Source: Eggerthella sp. YY7918 (GTDB lineage Bacteria > Actinomycetota > Coriobacteriia > Coriobacteriales > Eggerthellaceae). Taken from it: a DNA stretch of 64,000 bases. Positions 8,806 to 18,042 of the stretch are shown in pieces. The stretch lies in the NCBI RefSeq assembly GCF_000270285.1, contig NC_015738.1:1736001-1800000 (forward strand), read 5' to 3'. The notes under the pieces are model-generated. The model ran no database searches. It saw nothing but the letters and a program-made list of their open reading frames with translations, and had not been told where the DNA came from. The position numbers and the translations under genes are program-made. Position 1 is the stretch's first letter. Each line of letters begins with the position of its first letter.

Positions 8806-11334
8806 ATGCGAGATATCGACTCCCATGCGGCAAATACCTTCGACGCGGTGCCTGATCGGATTCAGGTACGGGGAGCGCGGGTGCACAACCTGAAAGAGGT
8901 TGATGTCGACATTCCGCTCAACCGTTTGGTGGGTATTGCCGGCGTATCGGGATCGGGTAAGTCGTCGCTGGCTCTTGGCGTGCTGTATGCCGAAGGATCG
9001 CGGCGCTACTTAGAAGCGCTCTCCACCTACACGCGCCGTCGTCTCTCGCAGGCAGGGCGAGCCGACGTGGACGAAGTGCTGCATGTGCCCGCCGCACTCG
9101 CACTTCACCAGCGGCCAAGTGCGGGCGGCGTGCGCAGCACGTTCGGCACCTCAACAGAACTGCTTAATAGCCTGCGGCTTCTGTTCTCACGGGTGGGCAG
9201 CCATGTGTGCCCAAACGGCCACCGCGTACCGCCGACGCTCGATGTTGCAGCCGAACGACCCATCACCTGCCCTACCTGCGGCGTGGAATTCTTCGGTCCG
9301 GGCGCGGAAGAGCTTGCCTTCAACAGCGACGGAGCCTGTCCCACCTGCGACGGCACAGGTGTGGTGCGCGAGGTGAACGAAGCCGCGCTCGTACCCGACG
9401 AAACGCTTTCCATCGACGAGGGCGCCGTTCTGCCATGGGGAACGCTTATGTGGGATCTCATGAAGCAGGTGGCCGGAGAAATGGGCGTACGCACCGACGT
9501 GCCCTTCAATCAACTTACGCCGCAAGAGCGCGACATCGTGTTTCATGGCCCTGCCGAGAAGAAGCACATCCTGTACAAGGCGAAGAAAACCGATACGTTT
9601 GCTGAAATGGACTTTACGTACTACAACGCCATCTACACGGTAGAAAACGCGTTGTCGAAGGTAAAGGATGAAAAGGGGCTTGCGCGCGTGGCACGGTTCC
9701 TGAAGGAAGGACCCTGCCCCACCTGCCATGGCACGCGACTATCGGAAGCGGCCCGCAACTCGCACGTGTCAGGCATCAACCTTGCCCAAGCAACCGAAAT
9801 GACACTCGGAGAACTTGTGACGTGGGTTGATGCGGCACCTGCAACTCTTCCGGCTGAGCTGCGGCCCATGGCCACAAGCATCTGCGAATCGTTCCAACAC
9901 ACAGCGCGACGGCTTGTGGATTTAGGCCTGAGCTATCTCTCGCTCGATCGCGCAAGCGCGACGCTCTCCACCGGCGAACGCCAGCGCGTGCAGCTGGCGC
10001 GTGCTGTGCGCAATCGTACAACCGGCGTGCTCTATGTGCTGGACGAACCGTCCATTGGCCTGCACCCCGCCAACATCGACGGACTTCTGGAAGTCATGCG
10101 CGATCTGTTGGCCGACGGCAATTCAATCGTCATGGTGGACCATGATACGCGCATCCTCGCAGCTGCCGATCACCTTGTGGAGCTGGGACCGACCGCGGGC
10201 GCAGGCGGCGGACGCGTCATTGCGGAGGGCACGGTGGCCCAGATTGAGGCGAACCCTCACTCGCGCATTGGCGGGTTTCTCTCGGGAACTGAGACGGTAC
10301 GCGTCCGCGAGCCTATTGCACTCAAGCATCTCTTTGACGAAGGGTGCATTCATTTGGAGACCGATGCGCTTCACACGGTAAAGCCGCTCGCAGTTGACAT
10401 CCCGCGTGGACGCCTCACGGTGGTCACCGGCGTATCGGGCTCGGGGAAAACCACACTCGTACTGGAAAGCCTTGTACCTGCACTCATGGCTCACGCTCAC
10501 GACGTATCCCTTCCCGCCCATATTCGTCACCTCAGCGCAGAGGACATCGCACGCGCAAATCTCATCGATGCCTCCCCCATCGGCATCAACGTGCGCTCAA
10601 CCGTCGCCACCTACGCAAATGTACACGACGAGTTGCGACGCGCCTACGCGCGCACAGCCGACGCAAAAGCAGCAGGTCTAAAGGCAGGCGACTTCTCGTA
10701 CAACACCGGCAAATTACGCTGCCCAGTCTGCGATGGCACGGGATCCATCAGCCTTGATGTGCAGTTTTTACCCGACGTGGATATCACCTGCCCCTCCTGT
10801 CATGGCTCGCGCTATGCAGACGCAGCCGAGCATATCCGCCGCCTGCATGCCCATGATGGAGGCAAGAGCTTTTCACTTCCTGAGCTCATGGCGATGAGCG
10901 TAGATGAAGCGCTCCCCGTCACCAGTGATCTCAAGAAGGTCCATACCAAACTGCAAACGCTTCACGACTTAGGCTTGGGATATCTCACCCTTGGCGAAGC
11001 AACCCCCGCACTTTCGGGCGGTGAAGCACAGCGCCTGAAACTGGCCAGCGAGATGGGACGCACGCAAACAGATGCGGTCTTCGTCTTCGACGAACCGACC
11101 ATCGGTCTGCATCCGCTCGACGTGCGCACGCTTTTGGAGGTGTTCCAGCGTCTGGTGGCTCACGGCGCTACCGTCATTGTTATCGAACACGATCTTGATG
11201 TCATCAAAAATGCCGACTACGTGATTGACCTCGGCCCCGGCGGTGGCGAAGAGGGCGGCCGCATCGTAGCCGCCGGAACACCCGCCCAAGTTGCGACCAA
11301 TCCCGAAAGCATCACAGGAAGATACCTTCGCTAG
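8806..11334 (+). CDS. Short UvrA-like ABC ATPase (UvrA2 type)
   Basis: An 842-residue homologue of excinuclease subunit UvrA; canonical UvrA is about 940. Two ABC modules are visible: Walker A GVSGSGKSS (46-54) with signature LSTGERQRVQLARAV, and Walker A GVSGSGKTT with signature LSGGEAQRLKLASEMG. Zinc-module cysteine pairs remain (CPTCGVEF, CPTCDGTG, CPTCHGTR; then CPVCDGTG and CPSCHGSR in the second half). The N-terminal ABC carries a shortened insert, as in UvrA2 proteins, which often lack UvrB docking and are linked to resistance against DNA-damaging compounds. The gene is alone, divergent from pntAB, and behind a palindromic operator. Inducible self-protection is an inference; a repair role independent of UvrB is the alternative. 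Confidence 0.85.
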   Translation: MRDIDSHAANTFDAVPDRIQVRGARVHNLKEVDVDIPLNRLVGIAGVSGSGKSSLALGVLYAEGSRRYLEALSTYTRRRLSQAGRADVDEVLHVPAALALHQRPSAGGVRSTFGTSTELLNSLRLLFSRVGSHVCPNGHRVPPTLDVAAERPITCPTCGVEFFGPGAEELAFNSDGACPTCDGTGVVREVNEAALVPDETLSIDEGAVLPWGTLMWDLMKQVAGEMGVRTDVPFNQLTPQERDIVFHGPAEKKHILYKAKKTDTFAEMDFTYYNAIYTVENALSKVKDEKGLARVARFLKEGPCPTCHGTRLSEAARNSHVSGINLAQATEMTLGELVTWVDAAPATLPAELRPMATSICESFQHTARRLVDLGLSYLSLDRASATLSTGERQRVQLARAVRNRTTGVLYVLDEPSIGLHPANIDGLLEVMRDLLADGNSIVMVDHDTRILAAADHLVELGPTAGAGGGRVIAEGTVAQIEANPHSRIGGFLSGTETVRVREPIALKHLFDEGCIHLETDALHTVKPLAVDIPRGRLTVVTGVSGSGKTTLVLESLVPALMAHAHDVSLPAHIRHLSAEDIARANLIDASPIGINVRSTVATYANVHDELRRAYARTADAKAAGLKAGDFSYNTGKLRCPVCDGTGSISLDVQFLPDVDITCPSCHGSRYADAAEHIRRLHAHDGGKSFSLPELMAMSVDEALPVTSDLKKVHTKLQTLHDLGLGYLTLGEATPALSGGEAQRLKLASEMGRTQTDAVFVFDEPTIGLHPLDVRTLLEVFQRLVAHGATVIVIEHDLDVIKNADYVIDLGPGGGEEGGRIVAAGTPAQVATNPESITGRYLR

Positions 11335-11376
11335 CTGCCGAAACGTACCGAAGTGCAGGAAAGCCGCGCCGACACC

Positions 11377-13563
11377 TTACCCTATCAGCTTTGAGGACTC
11401 CACTTGTTCGACGTACCACGTCATGAATTTGGCGAAGGGTTTGCGCAGCGCAAGGCCGATGATGGCAGCGGGAATAAGGAACAGCGCAAGCAGCCCCATC
11501 TCGATCCAGAAGTCATTGCCATATACGCCAAACATGGCGGCACGCATAGCATTCACCACGTGGGTAGCGGGCAACCAAGGACTTAAAGCCTGGATAAACG
11601 GGGGAAGCAACTGCAAGGGAAACGACCCGCCGCATCCCGTTACCTGAACGATCAGCAAGAGCACGGCAATCGCCTTGCCCAGATTCGCAAATGCGGCCAC
11701 AAGCGCATAAATAAGGAAGGTAAACACCAGGCCTGCCACCCAAAAACACAGCATGAACAGCAGCGGATGAGTTACCTGAACCTGCAAAAAGAGCATGTTG
11801 CCCAAGCCCATAAGCGTGGTTTGCATAAGCGATATGAAGGCCATAACCCCAAAATGGCCCAAAAAGAGCTGACGAGGCTGAGGATCGACCAAACGCTCGC
11901 GCGCTCGGTCCGAGACCGTCGGCTTCATTACCACAAGTATAAGCAGCGACCCGATGAAAAGCGCCAAGGTGGTGTACAGAGGAGCCATAGCCGACCCAAA
12001 ATTCTCAACGGGAAATATCGCCGTGCGCTCAATTGCCACAGGAGCCGCAAGTGCCTTCGAAAGCACCTGCGTATTGGATCCCAACACCTGACGCAGAAGA
12101 TCGCTATCTCCGCTCACAAGTGCCTGGTCAATACCATCGGCAAGTTCTCGCAAGTCATCCGACGATGTATGCAGCGTCTCGGTCACTTCATCGATCTTTT
12201 CCGAAGCGCTTCCCAAAAGCCCGCCGGCCGACCCGGCGGTTTGAGAAAGTCCAGCTCCTGCCGCACGCAGATTTGCCTTGCCTGCATCCACCAAGCCAAC
12301 AAGATCGGATGCCTCGGAAGCGAGTTCTTGCAGGCCTGGTTTAAGGTTGGTGTCGAATTCCGTCTGAAGGTCAGACATACTTTGTTGCGCATCGCTCGCC
12401 AACCGCTTGACCTCGGCGCGCTCGGCCTGCATGTCGGCGTTGCCGGTTTCAAGTTTGTCGGCAGCACTTCTCAGGTTGTCGCTTACACCCTTCAAAAGAG
12501 TAATGCTGGATTGCAGTTGCTTGATCACCTGATCCAAGGCTTGCTCATACCCCGCAGGAACCTTGCCAGAAAGTTGCTCAAGCGCTTCGACAATCGTCTG
12601 ATACTGCGCGACCTGCCCGTCAATCGCTTGAGCTTGTACGCGCATCTGCGCGGCAGCCTCAAGCGACCCGACCTCGGCCGCATCAAAGAGCTGGTCGGCA
12701 GACTCAGACACCGAGGCAAAACCCTGTCCGCTTTGCGCAAGCGCCTGGGAAAGGTCATCGGCAGACTGCCTGAGCGCATCGACCGTGGTGGTAGCCGACG
12801 CGGCACCCTGACTCGCGGTATCGATCAGTCCATCCACTTCACGCTGTGCAGAACCCACCAATTTCAACGAATCGTCTATGAGCGCTTGGGAAGCGTGAGC
12901 CAGCGATGCATACAGATCCAACACCGCGGCCATGCGATCCACCTGATCCCCCATGCTCCGAACATGTTGCGCGAGATCGGCAATCCGACCATTAGCATCG
13001 GCGGTATCGGCATACTGGGTGAGCGATTTGGCTATCCCCAGTGCCACCTCAGACAGCGTTTCGGCAAATACTTCGTTCACCTGATACGATACGCTATCCG
13101 CGCCGCGATCGGTAATCTTGGGCGCAATCGCACTTTTCTTCTCGTTTGCGTAATACACAATGCGTGCATGTTCTGCGTCATCGGAATAGAACGTCAGCAT
13201 GTCTTTGCTAAAACTCTTCGGAATGACAACCGCCGCATAATAGCGGCCGGACTTCGCGCCGTCGATAGCATCGTCTTCGGTGGTAAACACCCAATCGATC
13301 TGGTCGTTTGCCCGCAGCGCAGAGATGACCTGTTCGCCGATATTAAGGCGAAGAGGAACCAAGTCGCTCTCGTATCCTTCATCGACACTTGCCACCGCAA
13401 CACGCAGATTGCCGGTATGCTCAAACACGTTCCAGCAGGCAATGACGTTGTACCAAGCAAAAAGCGACGGCATGACCACCAGCCCAATAACAATGATGGT
13501 GCTCATCACATTGGTAAACAGGCTTTTAAAGTCTGAGCGTATGAGGCGCCCGATATTACTCAT
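11377..13563 (-). CDS. YhgE/Pip family membrane protein (second of tandem pair)
   Basis: A 728-residue membrane protein of the YhgE/Pip family, related in topology to ABC-2 type permeases. One N-terminal membrane segment (IIVIGLVVMPSLFAWYNVIA) is followed by the family block around NLRVAVASVDEGYES. A long alanine- and serine-rich, probably coiled-coil extracytoplasmic region follows (about residues 200-480). About five membrane segments lie at the C-terminus. The ATG at 13563 follows GGGAGG; an upstream in-frame start at 13641 would lie inside the neighbour. It overlaps the upstream paralogue by 8 bases, so the two are probably co-translated. Known members include a phage infection protein and a component linked to toxin secretion; the substrate here is unknown. 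Confidence 0.88.
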   Translation of the reverse strand: MSNIGRLIRSDFKSLFTNVMSTIIVIGLVVMPSLFAWYNVIACWNVFEHTGNLRVAVASVDEGYESDLVPLRLNIGEQVISALRANDQIDWVFTTEDDAIDGAKSGRYYAAVVIPKSFSKDMLTFYSDDAEHARIVYYANEKKSAIAPKITDRGADSVSYQVNEVFAETLSEVALGIAKSLTQYADTADANGRIADLAQHVRSMGDQVDRMAAVLDLYASLAHASQALIDDSLKLVGSAQREVDGLIDTASQGAASATTTVDALRQSADDLSQALAQSGQGFASVSESADQLFDAAEVGSLEAAAQMRVQAQAIDGQVAQYQTIVEALEQLSGKVPAGYEQALDQVIKQLQSSITLLKGVSDNLRSAADKLETGNADMQAERAEVKRLASDAQQSMSDLQTEFDTNLKPGLQELASEASDLVGLVDAGKANLRAAGAGLSQTAGSAGGLLGSASEKIDEVTETLHTSSDDLRELADGIDQALVSGDSDLLRQVLGSNTQVLSKALAAPVAIERTAIFPVENFGSAMAPLYTTLALFIGSLLILVVMKPTVSDRARERLVDPQPRQLFLGHFGVMAFISLMQTTLMGLGNMLFLQVQVTHPLLFMLCFWVAGLVFTFLIYALVAAFANLGKAIAVLLLIVQVTGCGGSFPLQLLPPFIQALSPWLPATHVVNAMRAAMFGVYGNDFWIEMGLLALFLIPAAIIGLALRKPFAKFMTWYVEQVESSKLIG

Positions 13564-16144
13564 GTGCGGCACCTCCCTTTGAACTCGGAGCCGCATCATC
13601 CGAGGCGCTTCCCATAACGTTGCGCGAAGAGCCCAGTTCAAGCAGTCCCTCTTCAGTCATGCCGTCAAGTTTCATCTGTCGCTCGAAACTATCGCGCAAA
13701 CTTTCGACCACCACGAGGAAGATGAAAATGGTCGCCAACCATACCAGCCACGCAGTGAGCAACCACACCTTCTCTGTTGGCGTGAGAGCAAACACAACAG
13801 TCAACGCAATAGGCACCGCTAAGCCAAGAACAATAGAGCCGCGAATGAGACGCGGATACCACCGAGCAAACCGCTCGTAGCGTACGCGCAGTTCTTCGCG
13901 ATATTCTTCCTTGTCAGACAAAGCGCGAAACAGCTGCGAAAAACGATACGGACGCAGGGGTACTTCGGCATCTTCGCCGTTGAATATTCCGCTTTGCCTC
14001 ACCTGACACGCAACCATACGATTCACGTTTGCCATAAGCGGGCGCAGCAAAATACCGAGCGCCGCGAACAATACAAGGAAGAAAACGAGCATCGTGATCG
14101 CATGGGCATAGTGGGACCCGTAGAAACCGAAAATCGATTCGCGCATGGCCTCAATGCCATAGGTGAAGGGGAAGAAAGGATACACCGCCTGGAAAAATTC
14201 CGAGGTCATCTCGATGGGATAGAGTCCCGTCGCGCCGGGAATCTGGGCGAACACCAACACCAGGCAAATCCCCTTGCCAATATGCTGCAAGGTAACCGAA
14301 AGCGCGTAGATAATGCTCAGATAGGCAAGAGACGCGACCGCCGCGGCACAAAACAGCGCCGGCGCGTTAACCGCCTGCACTCCCATCACAAGAACGCCCG
14401 CGCAGCAAATAAGCGCCTGCAGAACGGCCATCACGGCCAACAGCAAAAAACGCCCTAGATAGCGCTGCGTAATCGTGAGGTTGCGGATACCCTCCGCATC
14501 GACTTCTTGCTTCATAATGACCAGCAGCATAAAAGCGCCGATCCAAAACGTGAGGTTCATGAACAGCGGGGCCATAGCAGACCCGTAAGCATTCAGCGGA
14601 TAGAGCTCCTCGGTCACCAGCTCGGTGGGCGACCCCATGAAGTCGGCGACCTTCGTCGCATCCAACCCATCAGCGCCAAACAGTTTCGTGAGCAGGTCGG
14701 ACTCGCTCAAGGAAAGCACGTCGGTCCGCACCACCTCAAGGTCTTGCTCAAGATCCACGAAAATACCGTCCGTCTGACCAAGCGCATCTTTTGCCGTTGT
14801 TAACGTGGCGGCCAGCTGATCGAGCACGAGCGATACCTGATCGATCAGCAGCTGCTGATTCGACACCGCGGTACTCAGCGCCGCTGAAGTTGTACTGATC
14901 TGGGACAAGCTGGTGGTAACTGCAGGAATGGTCGTTCCAAAAAGACTGTTTGAATAATCGTCGGCGGCACCCACGGCATTTTGCACGGCATCGTTAAAAG
15001 AATCGGCTGCCTGCGAAGCGCTTTGGGAAACAACATCCACGTCCTGGCTCAGCTTCGTCAGACCATCCAGCGTTGCCTGGGCATCGACGTTGCTCTGCTC
15101 CATCTCGTCGATAAGATCATTGAGACGCGCCTTGTCTTCATCCGGAAGCGATCCCGCCACCGTACGCAAATACCGAGCAAGCTCTTTATTTCCATCCAGC
15201 ACTGCTTGTCCCTGCGCTATCGCAGATCCAATGCTGCCCTGCGCTTCCCCGACAGCACCGACAAGACTGCCCACTGCCCCGTTCGCCTTCGACGAAGTCT
15301 CTGAGGCGGCCAGCAAACTTTGGCTCACGGCCGGCATTGCCTCGGCAGAAAAGCTTGTCAAACCGCTTTGGAGACGCGCCGTCAAATCCGAAATCGTCTT
15401 GAGCGCCTCGCTTGCGCTTGCAACTTCCGAGCGCGCCAAACCCAACGTATCCTTCGCTTCGTCAACCTTGGCCATCGCCCGATCAGTCGCTGATCCGATT
15501 TCGCCCAGCGTCGTGCGCGCATTGCCAAGCGCCTCTTCAGATTCCGACAGCTGGGTTACCGCACGCGAGCGCGATACCTCCACCGCGTCGCGAGACTCAC
15601 CCAAGGCCTTGTCGATCGCATCGGCCACGACATCGCTCACCGTTGCAACAAAGGTTGAGTTGATGGTTTCATCAAGAGTCGATGCCCCGGTGTCGGTAAT
15701 TTTGGGCGCCACCGGTCCCGTTTTTTCATTCACATAGTATTTCAATTCGGGTTGCTTAAAATCACCCGTCGTGAGAGAAAGCAGGTCTTCTGTAAAGGTT
15801 TTGGGAATGACAAAGACAGCATAGCTTTGACCGGATTCAAGTTCGCGCATGGCGTTGTCGTAATCGGTAAATTCCCAGTTGAGTTGCGTGTTGTGATGCA
15901 ACTCGTCGACAATCATATCGCCGATACGCAACTCGCCGGTCAGCTTGCTGGTGCCGCCTGCGTCCTCGTTGACCACACAAACACGAAGATTGCCCGTATT
16001 GTCGTACGGATTCCAAAACCCTGCGACGTTGTACCAGGTATAGACCGATGGAAGCACAAGCAGGGCAAGCACCACAACCAGTGCAGGCGGCACTTTGAGC
16101 AGGCGGAGAACATCGCGTTTGAACACACGCAGCACGTTTCCCAT
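13556..16144 (-). CDS. YhgE/Pip family membrane protein (first of tandem pair)
   Basis: An 862-residue paralogue of the downstream protein, with the same plan: N-terminal membrane segment (VVLALLVLPSVYTWYNVAGF), conserved NLRVCVVNEDAGG block, a long serine/alanine-rich coiled-coil-like stalk, and a C-terminal membrane region. It has an extra C-terminal cytoplasmic stretch plus two more hydrophobic segments (SIVLGLAVPIALTVVFAL, LLTAWLVWLATIFIFLVV). The start is uncertain: the ATG at 16144 (MGNVLRVF) matches the family's usual N-terminus, while an in-frame GTG at 16159 lies directly against AAAGGGG. The shared 8-base overlap with the second gene points to a two-component membrane complex, possibly a heterodimer. 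Confidence 0.87.
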   Translation of the reverse strand: MGNVLRVFKRDVLRLLKVPPALVVVLALLVLPSVYTWYNVAGFWNPYDNTGNLRVCVVNEDAGGTSKLTGELRIGDMIVDELHHNTQLNWEFTDYDNAMRELESGQSYAVFVIPKTFTEDLLSLTTGDFKQPELKYYVNEKTGPVAPKITDTGASTLDETINSTFVATVSDVVADAIDKALGESRDAVEVSRSRAVTQLSESEEALGNARTTLGEIGSATDRAMAKVDEAKDTLGLARSEVASASEALKTISDLTARLQSGLTSFSAEAMPAVSQSLLAASETSSKANGAVGSLVGAVGEAQGSIGSAIAQGQAVLDGNKELARYLRTVAGSLPDEDKARLNDLIDEMEQSNVDAQATLDGLTKLSQDVDVVSQSASQAADSFNDAVQNAVGAADDYSNSLFGTTIPAVTTSLSQISTTSAALSTAVSNQQLLIDQVSLVLDQLAATLTTAKDALGQTDGIFVDLEQDLEVVRTDVLSLSESDLLTKLFGADGLDATKVADFMGSPTELVTEELYPLNAYGSAMAPLFMNLTFWIGAFMLLVIMKQEVDAEGIRNLTITQRYLGRFLLLAVMAVLQALICCAGVLVMGVQAVNAPALFCAAAVASLAYLSIIYALSVTLQHIGKGICLVLVFAQIPGATGLYPIEMTSEFFQAVYPFFPFTYGIEAMRESIFGFYGSHYAHAITMLVFFLVLFAALGILLRPLMANVNRMVACQVRQSGIFNGEDAEVPLRPYRFSQLFRALSDKEEYREELRVRYERFARWYPRLIRGSIVLGLAVPIALTVVFALTPTEKVWLLTAWLVWLATIFIFLVVVESLRDSFERQMKLDGMTEEGLLELGSSRNVMGSASDDAAPSSKGGAAHE

Positions 16145-16220
16145 GACCGCTCTTGGCACCCCTTTCCATTCAATCAGAATAACCGAGCAATCATACCGCT
16201 ATCGAGCAGCCTCGTCATGC

Positions 16221-16249
16221 GTTATTGACACTTTTAGCTGTTTTGTCAA
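16221..16249 (-). promoter_or_regulatory. Putative promoter of the YhgE pair
   Basis: Minus-strand TTGACA (16249-16244), 17-base spacer, AATAAC (16226-16221). The -35 overlaps the stop of the Rieske-type oxidoreductase gene. TTGACA and TGTCAA also form an inverted repeat (16225-16230 and 16244-16249). Confidence 0.45.
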
Positions 16250-17559
16250 CGATCAACCGCAATCGGCTTTGTGGCGGGACCTTCAAGGACGGTGCCCGCA
16301 GCGCTGAAGCGCGAGCCGTGACAGGGACAATCCCAACTGTCCTCCACATCGTTGTGCGCCAGTGTACAGCCCATATGAGAGCAGCGCTTGCCCGGCTTGA
16401 CCAAGTTCGCAGCAGACGTGCCAAGGTTGGAAAACAGGCTCGGGTGCATAAGCGAACGCTCGGGCGAAAAGAGCTCCTGCACAAAACTTTTGCCGGTCGT
16501 GATGAGATCGGTGATGGTTAAAGCGGCCACGTAGGACCCGGTCATCCCCCACTTGTTGAAGCCGGTAGCCACAAACCAGTTCGGGTTTGCGCTGCGGTGA
16601 ATGCCGATGTAAGGCACGCTATCAAGGCTCATGCAATCCTGCGTCGCCCACGCATATCGCTCGACCTGTCCAGGCAGCGCTGCGTTCACATACTGCCGCA
16701 GCTTGGCGTAGCCCTGATCCGGTTTCGGCCCCTCCCCGGTCCGATGACTGCCACCGCCCACCAGCAGATAGTCGCGATACGTGCGGAAGGAATAGCCGCC
16801 CCCGTCGCCGATAAACATGCCATCCACCAGCGGTGCGCCTTCAAGCGCAAGTGAATACGAACGCTCCTGATGCAGCTTCATGAAGTAAAGGCCAGGGATG
16901 TTCACCAGCGGATAGTGGTTTGCAAAAACGATGTAATCTGCCGTGATCGAACCGCGCGGCGTGTGCGCCGTCGTGCCCGACACGTCGGTGACGAAAGTGT
17001 CTTCATAGACCTCGACAAGCGGTGCAAGACCATAGAGCAGCTTAAGGGGATTGAACTGACCCTGATCCTCCATGCCGAGCGCGCCGTTGTTTGCAACCGG
17101 CACGGGTGCTTCAGCGAGCACATGATACGGAATGCCAAGGGTCTCGTAGGCCGCTTGCTCTTGCTCCAGCTGTTCGGTCGTGCCTTCGGCATAGATATAG
17201 GCGCTGCGATCTTCGAAGTCGCAGGGAATCACTTCGCTCAACTGGCGCAGACCTTCGACTGCGGCCTGGTTTGCGGCAAAGTACAAGCGGGCTTTATCCG
17301 CGCCCATTTGGTTGATAAGCTTGTCGTATATAAGGCTGTGCTGCGCGGTTACCTTTGCCGTGGTGTTTTGCGTCACACCCGATCCGACGCGATTTTTCTC
17401 TGCCACCACGCACCGGCATCCCGCCTGCGTCAGCATGGTGGCGCACAGCATTCCCGCCATCCCGGCGCCGATAACCAGCACATCGGTTGTTATGTCGCCA
17501 TCCAAGGTCCGTATCGGCGCATCCTCGCGCTGAGCATACGCTGCCCATACTGAAGTCAT
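16246..17559 (-). CDS. DAO-type FAD-dependent oxidoreductase with C-terminal Rieske [2Fe-2S] domain
   Basis: A 437-residue soluble flavoprotein. The N-terminal dinucleotide fold is clear (VLVIGAGMAGMLCATML near residue 26), followed by the amine-oxidase/DadA-like body. The last about 65 residues form a Rieske domain with both ligand pairs: CSHMGC and CPCHGSRF. This architecture is known in Bacillus YhfW-like proteins; the substrate is undefined. The start was placed at the ATG at 17559 behind AAAGGGCG; a longer frame from 17646 has no ribosome site. No signal peptide is visible, so it is probably cytoplasmic. It stands alone between the YhgE pair and the polymerase operon. Confidence 0.9.
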   Translation of the reverse strand: MTSVWAAYAQREDAPIRTLDGDITTDVLVIGAGMAGMLCATMLTQAGCRCVVAEKNRVGSGVTQNTTAKVTAQHSLIYDKLINQMGADKARLYFAANQAAVEGLRQLSEVIPCDFEDRSAYIYAEGTTEQLEQEQAAYETLGIPYHVLAEAPVPVANNGALGMEDQGQFNPLKLLYGLAPLVEVYEDTFVTDVSGTTAHTPRGSITADYIVFANHYPLVNIPGLYFMKLHQERSYSLALEGAPLVDGMFIGDGGGYSFRTYRDYLLVGGGSHRTGEGPKPDQGYAKLRQYVNAALPGQVERYAWATQDCMSLDSVPYIGIHRSANPNWFVATGFNKWGMTGSYVAALTITDLITTGKSFVQELFSPERSLMHPSLFSNLGTSAANLVKPGKRCSHMGCTLAHNDVEDSWDCPCHGSRFSAAGTVLEGPATKPIAVDR

Positions 17560-17664
17560 GTTCGCCCTTTCGTCCGTATTCGACACGTTTGGGCAAACGA
17601 TACGCCACGATGCAGTACGGATAGCTTGCATCGGGGCAAGCGTCAACCGGCTCTTGCCGGAAAG

Positions 17665-18042
17665 TCACCGGGATGTGGGATGCAGCTCAAGGATGTCGTC
17701 GAAGGGAATGGGGGTGCGTACTACAGTGAGCGTACGTGCGGCAATATCGATGTCGGTCACCAGACCGCGCGTCGTCACGTAGGCTTCGCCGTCGTAGTGC
17801 ACAACGCTCACCATTTCTCGGCGATTTATCTGAGAAAACGCTTGCGAAAGCTCAAGGGCCTCTTCTTCGGTCAGCTCGCGCCTGGGCTGCACGATACGTT
17901 CACGCTCACGGATGAGATCGTAGTAACCGCGCAATGCGGCAAACGGCATGAATTGTTGGGCGCGATCGGCGCGTTGGCCGCCGTCGGCGCGGCCGGCACG
18001 TACAGCACCGCCGACACGTGCGCGCGCGTTCGACTCAGGCAC
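17665..18042 (-). CDS. YolD-like protein
   Basis: A 125-residue protein with a YolD-like core: QFMPFAALRGYYDLIRERE near residue 30, then an LSQAFSQINRREMVSVVHY segment and a C-terminal strand ending VRTPIPFDDILELHPTSR. YolD-like genes are commonly coupled to Y-family polymerases of the UmuC/UvrX type and are thought to be functional partners, by analogy with UmuD. The GTG start at 18042 follows GGGGG and overlaps the polymerase stop by 8 bases; a later ATG (17949) directly at the conserved core is the alternative. The N-terminal 30 residues are arginine-, glycine- and alanine-rich. Confidence 0.75.
   Translation of the reverse strand: MPESNARARVGGAVRAGRADGGQRADRAQQFMPFAALRGYYDLIRERERIVQPRRELTEEEALELSQAFSQINRREMVSVVHYDGEAYVTTRGLVTDIDIAARTLTVVRTPIPFDDILELHPTSR

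Noticed and set aside
11767-13536. A 589-codon open frame on the plus strand
   Set aside because: It lies antisense to the YhgE/Pip gene, has no ribosome site and a composition typical of the reverse of a serine- and alanine-rich coding strand.
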